64,000 bases of DNA, from the NCBI RefSeq assembly GCF_001613305.1, contig NZ_BDCC01000072.1:17645-81644 (forward strand), in the 5' to 3' direction. The notes under the pieces are model-generated. The model made no database searches. It was not told the DNA's origin and saw only the letters and a list, made by a program, of their open reading frames with translations. Shown here in pieces: positions 41,249 through 48,989 of this stretch. A program made the position numbers and the translations under genes. Position 1 is the first letter of the stretch. Every line of letters starts with the position of its first letter. The stretch is from Nocardia vaccinii NBRC 15922 (GTDB lineage: Bacteria > Actinomycetota > Actinomycetes > Mycobacteriales > Mycobacteriaceae).

Positions 41249-42373
41249 TTGGACGAGCGGTCGGCCTCGACGGTCTATGGCAGCGTCGGCGAGTTCGTGG
41301 AGCACTATCTGGGCTTCGTCTATGCGCGACAGGTGGAAGATCGCAGTGACACTGTGTGGTGCCCTGAATGGTGGAGACATGCCGAGGCGGCCATACGCTT
41401 GGAAGCCGTGTGGCGGGCCTGGGAACATTCACGAATGAATGGCACCGCGGGCATGAGTACATGGCTTCTCGAACATGCCGACCCGCATATGTACCGGTTG
41501 TTCGACCCGCGGGGCCCCTTCCGTTATTGCGGTGCTCAGAAAGGGCACCGAGAACTCTTGGCGCCGTTACCTGTTGAATCTCCCGAGACGTTGTCGGTGG
41601 ATTCACCCGGCTTCGCCGAACCAGCTCGAGGCGACGCCGCTCCTCGGGTTCATGCCGATGTGGGTCAGTTCGTCGAGAATTATGTGAGCCCTGTCTATCG
41701 ACGACAGGTGAGTGATGTGAACGATACGGTCTGGTGCCCCCAGTGGTGGAAGCATGCCGAGGCGGTTCTACGTCTGGAAGCCCTGTGGCGGGCCTGGGAA
41801 TATTTCAGACAGGACGGCAGGACAGGTATGAGTCTGTGGTTCATCGACCATGCCGACCGTCAGATGAACAGGCTTTTCGGCCCGCGTGGACCCTTCATGT
41901 ATTGCAGCGCCCGGAACGGTCACCGGGATGTTCTCGAACCGCTGCCCGTGATTCCACCGCCCGATGGCCTGTTCGCTGAGACCGCCGCTGAAAGTATCGC
42001 AACAAGCGGTGGCAGTCATTTCGGAAGTCTCGTTCGGTTCGTCGAAGACTATTTGAGCCCGCTCTATCGACGGCAGGTCATCGATCTGAACAACGCCGTA
42101 TGGTGCCCTGAATGGTGGAGGCACTCCGAAGCGGTTATACGCCTGGATTCCCTGTGGCGAACCTGGGAAGTTCTCGGACGGGATAGTGGGAAAGGTATGA
42201 GCGTATGGTTTCTCGACCACGCCGACCCGCATATGAACGAACTGTTCGATCACCGCGGCCCGTTCGCATACTGTAGTGCCCGCAACGGACATCGAGACGG
42301 TATCGCTCCCCTTCCGCTCCGGCCTCCGAACTCGCCCGGATTCTCGGAGTCGCCCGACGAAAAGACACGGTGA
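41249..42373 (+). CDS. Triple DUF4913 domain protein
   Basis: 374-aa protein made of three DUF4913 units, at residues about 11-108, 137-233 and 260-356. Each has the same order: an FVE-x-Y helix, a Y-x-RQV turn, WCPEWW-R/K-HAEA (WCPEWWRH in unit 1), R-L-x-x-L/V-WRAWE, GMS-x-W, HAD-x-x-M-x-x-LF, RGPF-x-YC and a GHR-x end. The strictly kept Trp, Cys and His suggest a metal- or ligand-binding site. DUF4913 normally occurs once, in proteins on actinobacterial plasmids and integrative elements. TTG 41249 has GGGGGAGG 7 nt upstream; an open frame reaches 41018 without a ribosome site. Function unknown. Confidence 0.83.
   Translation: MDERSASTVYGSVGEFVEHYLGFVYARQVEDRSDTVWCPEWWRHAEAAIRLEAVWRAWEHSRMNGTAGMSTWLLEHADPHMYRLFDPRGPFRYCGAQKGHRELLAPLPVESPETLSVDSPGFAEPARGDAAPRVHADVGQFVENYVSPVYRRQVSDVNDTVWCPQWWKHAEAVLRLEALWRAWEYFRQDGRTGMSLWFIDHADRQMNRLFGPRGPFMYCSARNGHRDVLEPLPVIPPPDGLFAETAAESIATSGGSHFGSLVRFVEDYLSPLYRRQVIDLNNAVWCPEWWRHSEAVIRLDSLWRTWEVLGRDSGKGMSVWFLDHADPHMNELFDHRGPFAYCSARNGHRDGIAPLPLRPPNSPGFSESPDEKTR
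41279..42316 (+). repeat. Three diverged tandem DUF4913-coding repeats
   Basis: Units 41279-41572, 41657-41947 and 42026-42316, about 292 bp each, with spacers of about 80 bp. They have diverged at DNA level but keep the same motif order in protein, so the tandem duplication is not recent. Confidence 0.8.
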
Positions 42374-42472
42374 CATCTGCACGATCGCCTGTGCCGGTAC
42401 TTCGGCAATCAGGGGCCGCGGGTGTCCTCCTCGGTACAGTCGGCATAACGACCCTGTCGAAAGGAGTCCGGA

Positions 42473-43095
42473 ATGGCTGCGTTACCGTGGGACCGCAGTC
42501 CGGGACTGCGTGAGCAACTCGCCGATTTCTATCGTGACTTGCATCGGCATCCGGAGTTGTCGTTGCAGGAGTTCCGGACCGCGCAGCGGGTGGCCGAGGC
42601 GTTGGGGCCGGCGGGGTTCGAGGTGACCACGGAAGTCGGGGGAACCGGGGTGGTCGGGGTGCTGCGGAACGGGGCCGGGCCGGTGGTGTTGCTGCGCGCC
42701 GATTTCGACGCGCTGCCGGTCGAGGAGAAGACCGGGCTGCCGTCGGGGCCGAGCGCGAGCCGGAATTCGACTGGAATCTCAGCGCACCGGTCCTGGTGAA
42801 CGACCCGGCGGCGACCGCGAGCACGGTCTCCGCCCTGACCGAGCACTTCGGCGATCAGCGCATCCTGCTCATGCCCCAGGTCAACGCGAGCGAGGACGCG
42901 GGCGTCCTCGGCACGTCCGCAGGCGTGCCGAGCGTGTATTGGTTCTGGGGCGGAATAGATCTCGCCGGCCGAGACCTCGACGAGGTACCCGCCAACCATT
43001 CCCCCGAATTCGCGCCGCAGATCGAACCCACCCTCAGCGCGGGCGTCGAGGCGCTGGTGATCGCGGCTCGCACCTGGCTGGGTGAAACCAGCTGA
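42473..43095 (+). pseudogene. M20 amidohydrolase/peptidase with large internal deletion
   Basis: N-terminal piece 42473-42750: LREQLADFYRDLHRHPELS (metal-region HRHPELS), VGVLRNGAGPVVLLRADFDA and LPVEEKTGLP, the standard start of an M20D amidohydrolase. C-terminal piece from about 42751: a different frame reads EREPEFDWNLSAPVLVND, then RILLMPQVNASED, GVPSVYWFWGGIDL and the C-terminal NHSPEFAPQIEPTL. Roughly 250 residues, including the dimerisation domain and most metal ligands, are missing, and the frame changes at the join. The gene cannot make a working enzyme. ATG 42473 follows GAAAGGAG. Confidence 0.83.
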
Positions 43096-43283
43096 CCTGA
43101 AAACCTTGCCCGGCAACATGATTCGGGAGGCCAGGTCATCGCTGTGGCGTCGGGCGGCGATGCGGTGTTGCCGCTACGCCTCGACTCTTGGTCATGCGCC
43201 GGATGTATGCAGGGGCGCGGCAGGTTTGCCGTCGATGGGGTCGAGATGGCTTGGTGCGCGGCCGAGCCCGAATCGGCCCTCGG

Positions 43284-44756
43284 TCAGGGCCGGTGCGGGC
43301 CGGCTGGGGGCGTCGGAGCGATCGACACCGAGGTGGTCTCGAGGAAGCCGTCCAATCCTTCGGGGCCGAATTCGCGGCCGATGCCGCTGGCCTTGACGCC
43401 GCCGAACGGCGCGGCCGGGTCCATGCTGTAGGCCGCGTTGATTCCCAGTGTGCCGCTTCGGATTCGGTGGGCCACGGCGGTTCCGCGGGTGATGTCGGGG
43501 GTCCAGATCGAGCCGGAGAGGCCGTATTCGGTGGCATTCGCGATGCGGATCGCGTCATCGTCGCCGTCGTGCGCGATGAGCGTGAGCACCGGGCCGAAGA
43601 TCTCCTCCTGGGCGATGCGCATGGCGTTGTCGGCGTCGGTGAACAGTGTCGGGCGCACGTACCAGCCGCGGTCGATCCCCGCCGGCAGTCCGGGCCCGCC
43701 GACGAGCAGGCGCGCCCCCTCCCGGACGCCCTGGTCGATATAGCCGTGTACGCGCTGCTGCTGGCGCTGGGAGACCATCGGGCCGATCCGGGTGGAGGGG
43801 TCGAACGGATCGCCCACGCGGAGGCCTTCCACGGTACTCACCAGTGCCTCGGCAAACTCGCGATATCTGTTGCGCGGCAGCAGGACTCGCGTCTGAGCGA
43901 CGCATGCCTGCCCGCTGTTCATCAAGCCCGCCACGGTCATGCCCTCGGCGACCGTCTCCGGATCGGCATCGTCCAGGACGACCGCGGCGGATTTGCCGCC
44001 GAGCTCCAGGCTCACCCGTCGCAGCGCGGCACCGCATGCCGCGGCGACCTGCCTGCCCGCGGCGGTGGAACCGGTGAAGGAGACCTTGTCCACGCCCGGA
44101 TGCGAGACCAGATACCGGCCGATCTCGCGATCACCGGGCAGGATGCTGACCAGCCCGGGCGGCAGGCCCAGCCCGGTCAGCAACTCCGCGGTGAAATACG
44201 CGTCCAGCGCTGTCTCCGGGGACGGTTTGAGCACGACCGCACATCCGGCGAGAAGCGCCGGAACGAGTTTCGCGACGGTCAGGAACATCGGCATATTCCA
44301 CGGGATGATCGCGGCGACCACGCCGACGGGCGTACGGTGCACGGCGACCTCGCCCCCGAACGCGCCCGCGCGGACCTCGTGCCACGGATGCCGGGCCGCG
44401 ACGTCGGCGAACGCGCCGATCATCGCGCCGGGCAGGCGGGCGTGCGCCGAGCGGGAGAACGTGATCGGCGCGCCCATCTCGGTGCTGATCAAGCGGGCGA
44501 GTTCCTCCTGCCGCGGCTGATACCGGGCGGCCAACTCCCGGATCACCGCGATCCGCTCGGCCGGGTCCAGCCGTGGCCACGGGCCCTCGTCGAACGCGTT
44601 GCGCGCGGCCGAGACCGCGCGATCGACGTCGGCCAGGGTCGGCGCGGGCACTTCGGCTACCGGTTGCCCGGTATGCGGGGAGATCACCTCGAACGTGTCG
44701 CCGCCGGTGGGCGCGACCCATTCGCCGCCGATGAACAGATGTCGATGAGCGGGCAC
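43284..44756 (-). CDS. Aldehyde dehydrogenase (NAD-dependent)
   Basis: 490-aa ALDH: FIGGEWVAP start, IIPWNMPMFL, KPSPETA, cofactor loop FTGSTAAGRQV, general base Glu in SLELGGKSA, catalytic Cys in NSGQACVAQTR, and EEIFGPVLTLI near the C-terminus. It oxidises an aldehyde to the acid. It is last in the nine-gene operon 51689-43284, 140 bp after the amidohydrolase gene, and would complete oxidation of an aldehyde produced by the oxygenases (inference). ATG 44756 with GAGG upstream. Confidence 0.9.
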   Translation of the reverse strand: MPAHRHLFIGGEWVAPTGGDTFEVISPHTGQPVAEVPAPTLADVDRAVSAARNAFDEGPWPRLDPAERIAVIRELAARYQPRQEELARLISTEMGAPITFSRSAHARLPGAMIGAFADVAARHPWHEVRAGAFGGEVAVHRTPVGVVAAIIPWNMPMFLTVAKLVPALLAGCAVVLKPSPETALDAYFTAELLTGLGLPPGLVSILPGDREIGRYLVSHPGVDKVSFTGSTAAGRQVAAACGAALRRVSLELGGKSAAVVLDDADPETVAEGMTVAGLMNSGQACVAQTRVLLPRNRYREFAEALVSTVEGLRVGDPFDPSTRIGPMVSQRQQQRVHGYIDQGVREGARLLVGGPGLPAGIDRGWYVRPTLFTDADNAMRIAQEEIFGPVLTLIAHDGDDDAIRIANATEYGLSGSIWTPDITRGTAVAHRIRSGTLGINAAYSMDPAAPFGGVKASGIGREFGPEGLDGFLETTSVSIAPTPPAGPHRP

Positions 44757-44896
44757 GGTTACCTCCTCGTGAGTCCGATGGCCCGGATGCGGTGCCGATC
44801 ATGGTGTACGGCAGGCTTTTCGGGCGGGTTCGGGCTGTCGCGAAAGCTCTCGGCCATCGGTCTGCTGTCCTGTCCGTGGTAGCGGCGGTGCGGGGA

Positions 44897-46141
44897 TCAC
44901 TGATGCTTGACGATGCGCCCGTCCTTCATCACGAAGCGCACATCCTGCAGTGTGGTGATGTCGGCGGTGGGGTCGCCCGGTACGGCGATGATATCGGCGA
45001 GCAGGCCGGCCTCCAGTCGTCCCCGGTCGTCGACGTCGATGAGTTCGGCGCTGGTGATGATGGCGGCGCGCAGTGCCTGAGCGGGTGTCATACCCCGATC
45101 CACCAGTGCCCACAGTTCTTTGGCGTTATCGCCGTGCGGGACAGCGGGAGCGTCTGTGCCACAAGCGATCTTGACGCCCGCCGCGATCGCCTTGCGCAGC
45201 GTCTCGCGTGCCCGGGGGAACACCTCGGCGGCCTTCTTCTGTAGTGCGGGAGCGGCTTTGGAGATGTCCAGGCCCTCGGACAGATAACTCGTCGGCACCA
45301 GGAACGTGCCGTGCTCGACCATCATCTCGATGGTGTCGTCACTGGCCAGCGACCCGTGCTCGATACAGTCCACGCCCGCGCGGATGCAGGCGCGAATTCC
45401 GGCGTCGCCGTGGGCATGTGCGGCGACCCGGATTCCGGCCCGATGCGCCTCGTCCACGATCGCTTCGAGTTCCTCGTCCGAATACTGTTGCGCGCCTGCG
45501 ACTGTCCCGTGCGACATCACCCCGCCCGAGGCGGAGATCTTGATCACGCCCGCACCGTACTTGATCTGGTAGCGCACGCATTCGCGCACCTGCGGCACGC
45601 CGTTGGCGCGGCCCTCCTCGAGGCTGACCGGCATGATGTGCGGAGCGAGGCGCTGGAACATCGTGGGATCGAGGTGGCCGCCGGTCGGGGTGATCGCGTG
45701 CCCGGCCCCGACGATGCGCGGCCCCTCCACCCAGCCCTGCTCGATGGCGCGGCCCAGGTCGACATCCAGCAGATAGCCCCCGGACTTGACCATCAGCCCC
45801 AGATTGCGGACGGTGGTGAATCCGGCGTGCAGGGTGGTGCGGGCGTTCACGGTGCCACGCAACGTGCGGTAGACCGGGTCGTCCTGTACGCCGTGCATCG
45901 GGTTCGGCAGTCCGGTGGGGGTGTCGGGCCCGCCGATGAGCAGGTTGATCTCCATATCCATCAGACCGGGAAGCAGCGTGAGATCGCCCAGGTCGACCAC
46001 GCGTGCGCCCGCGGGCTCCTGCGGCGGATCGACCGCCGTGATCGTGGTGCCGTCCACCACGACGGTCGCGGGGGAGTGCACTTTTCCGGTCTCGACGTCG
46101 ACGCGGCGGGCCGCGCGCAGCACTGTGCTCTGTTGGCTCAC
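44897..46141 (-). CDS. Amidohydrolase family protein with altered first metal motif
   Basis: 414-aa metal-dependent hydrolase of the imidazolonepropionase/prolidase-type branch. Seen: LTLLPGLMDMEINLLIGG, where the usual H-x-H after GL-x-D is replaced by E64-x-N66; likely carbamylated Lys in AGVIKISASGGVMSHG; His ligands in VAAHAHGDAGI and CIEHGSL; and Asp in ACGTDAPAVPHGDN. So one of two metal sites may be changed. GTG 46141 overlaps the stop of the small Rieske-partner gene (GTGA). Expected reaction: hydrolysis of an amide, lactam or related C-N/C-O bond in the operon's substrate. Confidence 0.83.
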   Translation of the reverse strand: MSQQSTVLRAARRVDVETGKVHSPATVVVDGTTITAVDPPQEPAGARVVDLGDLTLLPGLMDMEINLLIGGPDTPTGLPNPMHGVQDDPVYRTLRGTVNARTTLHAGFTTVRNLGLMVKSGGYLLDVDLGRAIEQGWVEGPRIVGAGHAITPTGGHLDPTMFQRLAPHIMPVSLEEGRANGVPQVRECVRYQIKYGAGVIKISASGGVMSHGTVAGAQQYSDEELEAIVDEAHRAGIRVAAHAHGDAGIRACIRAGVDCIEHGSLASDDTIEMMVEHGTFLVPTSYLSEGLDISKAAPALQKKAAEVFPRARETLRKAIAAGVKIACGTDAPAVPHGDNAKELWALVDRGMTPAQALRAAIITSAELIDVDDRGRLEAGLLADIIAVPGDPTADITTLQDVRFVMKDGRIVKHQ

Positions 46142-46473
46142 GGTATCGGCTCCACCACGCAGTCCAGACTCGTCGTGCCGCTGTCGGGCACCCACGGCTG
46201 GCTCCAAACCTCCACGGGGAAGGACACATTGATCATCGAATACAGCAGATACAGCAGGTTTCGCACCTGTTCGGGCAGATCGTCCAGGGGGAAGCGGTCG
46301 CAGTAGGCGATCACCGCCTCGGCGCGTGGAGTGATCGCGTCGTAGAACTCCTGCATCTGCGGGACCGTACTGGCCAGGCGTCTCGCGTATCGTTCGGATT
46401 CGGTTGGCAGGCACCAGGTTTCGGCAAAGGGCTCGAGGTCGGCGAATTCCGCGGGCAACAGCGTCTCGCTCAT
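46138..46473 (-). CDS. Small Rieske-partner protein 1 (unknown family)
   Basis: 111 aa, all-alpha by composition, soluble. Aligns along its whole length with the 114-aa protein at 48645-48989: LLP-x-EFA-x-x-E-x-x-A near the start, WCLPTESER, RR-x-A-x-x-x-P, F-x-DA-x-x-PR-x-E, and a helix containing LDDLPEQVRNLLYLLYS then VEVW. Its ATG overlaps the stop of the Rieske alpha gene by 4 nt (ATGA). It is not the usual beta subunit of ring-hydroxylating oxygenases, which is about 160-180 aa with a cone-shaped fold. I recognise no family. Probably a dedicated subunit or maturation factor. Confidence 0.75.
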   Translation of the reverse strand: MSETLLPAEFADLEPFAETWCLPTESERYARRLASTVPQMQEFYDAITPRAEAVIAYCDRFPLDDLPEQVRNLLYLLYSMINVSFPVEVWSQPWVPDSGTTSLDCVVEPIP

Positions 46474-47741
46474 CGTGCCGCTCCCGCCTGCTCGCGCTTG
46501 TAGTCCTCGACCCAGTCGCCGGCCACCTTGTGCAGATGACGCAGCAGTATTTCCTGGTCGTTCAACGGAAACGCGGTCACCGCACGCGATTCGAGCATCA
46601 TCTGTGTCGCCTCCAGCGTGCTGCAGTCCTGCAGTCCGTATTCCTTGAACGTCACCGCGGCCATCTCGTGCGCGACTCGCTCCCGCGTGGTCCGGGACGG
46701 CGGGAAATACAGATTGCCCTCGAAGATGTGGGTGTTGTGCGAGGTCGGCCAGTAGTGATAGGTCAGATACCAGCCACCGGACCAGATCAGGATCACGAAG
46801 TTGGGCCACAGCTGGAACGAGTCCAGGCCCCACGGATCGCATTTCGCGGGATTGACCCCGGCGGGCAGCGGCCCGAGATCCGGTGTGTCCCAAGGCCCGA
46901 ACAGTCCGCTGCGGGTGATGTCCTCCATAGGTTTGCGCATCGACGGGTCGAGCTCCCAGGTGACCACGCCCGAGGTGCTGACCAGCCGGTGCGGCCCGTC
47001 CAGCTGATAGTGCGGCGCCTGGAAACCGGCCTGCTGCGCGGCGTTGGAGTAGTTGTCCGGCGTCTGCTTTCCGTGCAGGACCGGCGCGTGATAGAACTCC
47101 TGGAACGCGTCCATGTACAGCTTCCAGTTCGCCGCGACCTCGGAGCGGTAGCAGAACCGCTCGGTGAGCGCGCCGAACGGGTACCCCTCGAGCGCTGTGA
47201 CCATGGGGCCCAGGAATTCTCGCAGCGACTGCCGCGGCTCCGGGGCGAGATTGACGAAGATGAATCCGGACCACACCTCGCAGTGCACCGGCACCAGCCC
47301 GTATTGGCTCTGATCCAGGTCGAAGAATTCCTCCGGCTGCTGAACGAAATTCAACGCGCCGTCCAGACCGTAACGCCAGCCGTGATATTTGCAGGTGAAC
47401 TGGCGACAGGTGCCCGAGACCTCGTCGGCGGGGATGGTGTCCCACACCAGCTTGTTGCCGCGGTGCCGGCAGACGTTGTGGAAGGCGTTGATCTGTCCGT
47501 CACGGTCTCGCACGATGATGATCGAGGAATGCGCGGCGTGGATCTCCTTGGTGAAATAGCTGCCGGTGCGCGGAAGTTGTTCGATCCGGCCGACATTGAG
47601 CCAGGCGCGCTTGAAGATCGCCTCGCGCTCGAGTTCGAAGAATTCCGGCGAGATCGAATCCTCGTAGGACATCGGCGCGGTGCCGAGTTCCGGGTAGTGC
47701 TCGGTCCAGCTGCCCTCGGCGGGCTTGGGCCAACGGGGCAT
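46470..47741 (-). CDS. Rieske non-heme iron oxygenase alpha subunit 1
   Basis: 423-aa ring-hydroxylating oxygenase alpha subunit. Rieske [2Fe-2S] domain with CRHRGNKLVW (C-x-H) and CKYHGWRYG (C-x-x-H) at about residues 92-125; mononuclear iron site DAFQEFYHAPVLHG (Asp and two His) near residue 218; C-terminal iron-ligand Asp expected in the last third. It needs a reductase and a ferredoxin from elsewhere; neither is in the operon. It is 60-70 percent alike, by eye, to the paralogue at 48986-50269. Each copy is directly followed by the same small partner gene. Natural substrate unknown; TauD and amidohydrolase neighbours suggest a nitrogen- or sulfur-containing ring or alkyl compound (inference). 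Confidence 0.88.
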   Translation of the reverse strand: MPRWPKPAEGSWTEHYPELGTAPMSYEDSISPEFFELEREAIFKRAWLNVGRIEQLPRTGSYFTKEIHAAHSSIIIVRDRDGQINAFHNVCRHRGNKLVWDTIPADEVSGTCRQFTCKYHGWRYGLDGALNFVQQPEEFFDLDQSQYGLVPVHCEVWSGFIFVNLAPEPRQSLREFLGPMVTALEGYPFGALTERFCYRSEVAANWKLYMDAFQEFYHAPVLHGKQTPDNYSNAAQQAGFQAPHYQLDGPHRLVSTSGVVTWELDPSMRKPMEDITRSGLFGPWDTPDLGPLPAGVNPAKCDPWGLDSFQLWPNFVILIWSGGWYLTYHYWPTSHNTHIFEGNLYFPPSRTTRERVAHEMAAVTFKEYGLQDCSTLEATQMMLESRAVTAFPLNDQEILLRHLHKVAGDWVEDYKREQAGAAR

Positions 47742-47789
47742 GGCGTTACTCCTGAGATGTGGTGTGGCTGCGGTATCGGGATGACTGCG

Positions 47790-48629
47790 TCATCGGATCG
47801 GTTCGTCGCCGAGTACGGTGGTGCGCAGCATTTCTCGCGGCGAGCCGGATTCGTACGGGGCCGCGCGGTGGATGACCCCGCGGTTGTCCCAGATCACGGT
47901 GTCGCCGACCGACCACTCGTGCCGGTAGACGCGTTCGGGCGCGGTGCACCGTCGCAGCAGATCGTCCAGCAGTGCGCGGCTCTGGTGCGGGTCCATGCCC
48001 ACCACGTGATCGGCCGACGCGCCCAGGACCATCGAACGGCGGCCGGACCTGTGCGTCCAGATCAGCGGATGCTCGCGGGTCGGGCGACGCCGCCAGGCGG
48101 CCAGCTGCTCGGGGGTGGGGTCCGGAGTGACCGGGCGTTGTGAGGCCTCGAGCGAGTGCACCACCCGCAGCGGCGCCAGCCGAGTGCGCTCGGACTCGGT
48201 GAGATTGTCGAAAGCCTTGTAGGTGGAGGCGAATTCGGTCTCACCGCCGGACGTGGCCACCGCTTCGGCGGTGAGCACGGTGGCCTTCTGCGGGTAGGCG
48301 TCGTCCTGGGGAGTGCAGCCGTCGATATGCCAGTCGAACGTCGCGCGCAGATAGTTCGCCGAGGAATTCTTGCGGGTGTCGAGACTGACGCGGTAGATGC
48401 CCTCAACCGGGTGGTGCCCCGGTTCGGTGTCGATCTGCCCGAGCGTGCGGCAGAACGCCACCTGGGTCTCCGGGTCGAGATGCAGGCCGCGGAAGACCAG
48501 CACCCCGTACTCCTCGAGAGCGCGCAGCACGGAGTAGGCGAGGGTGTCGTCGTCGAGCAGTTGTTCCCGCTCGACGCCGGTCACCTGTGCGCCGACCTCC
48601 GTGCCGAGTGGCTCGATGGTGATCGTCAT
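47790..48629 (-). CDS. TauD/TfdA family 2-oxoglutarate-dependent dioxygenase
   Basis: 279-aa Fe(II)/2-oxoglutarate dioxygenase: GVLVFRGLHLDPE, iron ligands in DWHIDGCTPQ (H-x-D), the distal His in WDNRGVIHRAAPY, and the 2-oxoglutarate-binding Arg in EMLRTTVLGDEP. This family hydroxylates a carbon next to a heteroatom, leading to release of sulfite, phenol or amine, as in TauD and TfdA. It stands between the two Rieske/partner pairs, 48 bp upstream of Rieske 1 and 15 bp downstream of small partner 2, so it belongs to the same transcript. Confidence 0.88.
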   Translation of the reverse strand: MTITIEPLGTEVGAQVTGVEREQLLDDDTLAYSVLRALEEYGVLVFRGLHLDPETQVAFCRTLGQIDTEPGHHPVEGIYRVSLDTRKNSSANYLRATFDWHIDGCTPQDDAYPQKATVLTAEAVATSGGETEFASTYKAFDNLTESERTRLAPLRVVHSLEASQRPVTPDPTPEQLAAWRRRPTREHPLIWTHRSGRRSMVLGASADHVVGMDPHQSRALLDDLLRRCTAPERVYRHEWSVGDTVIWDNRGVIHRAAPYESGSPREMLRTTVLGDEPIR

Positions 48630-48644
48630 GGGATGTTCCTCGGC

Positions 48645-48989
48645 TTACGGCGTCGGCTCGGCGACGCGGTACAACTCCGCGTCGGCGCTGTCGGTGGGCG
48701 CGTGCTGCTGGAAGATCTCCACCGCCATGGCGACCATCACCAGCGAATACACCAGGTACAGCAGGTTCAGCGCGTCATCGGGCAGATCGTCGAGACGATA
48801 TTTGTCGCAGTGCTCGATCGCCTCTTCCAGGCGCGGTAGGAATGCGTCGTGGAATTTCACCAGATCCGGCATGGGAGTGGCCATTCGGCGATCCCATCGT
48901 TCGGATTCGGTGGGCAGGCACCAGATTGGTGCGTACGCCTCGAATTCGGCGAATTCGGGCGGCAATAGATTCTCGGCCACGGCGCTCAC
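48645..48989 (-). CDS. Small Rieske-partner protein 2 (unknown family)
   Basis: 114 aa; paralogue of the protein at 46138-46473. Shared core: LLPPEFAEFEAYA, IWCLPTESERWDRR, FHDAFLPRLEEAIEHCD and LDDLPDDALNLLYLVYS. The C-terminal ten or so residues differ. GTG 48989 overlaps the stop of Rieske gene 2 (GTGA); an in-frame GTG at 48980 is a second option. The repeated coupling of this family with a Rieske alpha subunit argues for a one-to-one functional pair. No signal peptide, no metal motif; one Cys in WCLP and one in EHCD are shared with paralogue 1. Confidence 0.75.
   Translation of the reverse strand: MSAVAENLLPPEFAEFEAYAPIWCLPTESERWDRRMATPMPDLVKFHDAFLPRLEEAIEHCDKYRLDDLPDDALNLLYLVYSLVMVAMAVEIFQQHAPTDSADAELYRVAEPTP

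Noticed and set aside
39453..42373. Possible ESX (type VII) secretion locus around the mycosin-like gene
   Set aside because: No EccA-E, PE/PPE, WXG100 or EspG-type genes are visible on either side.
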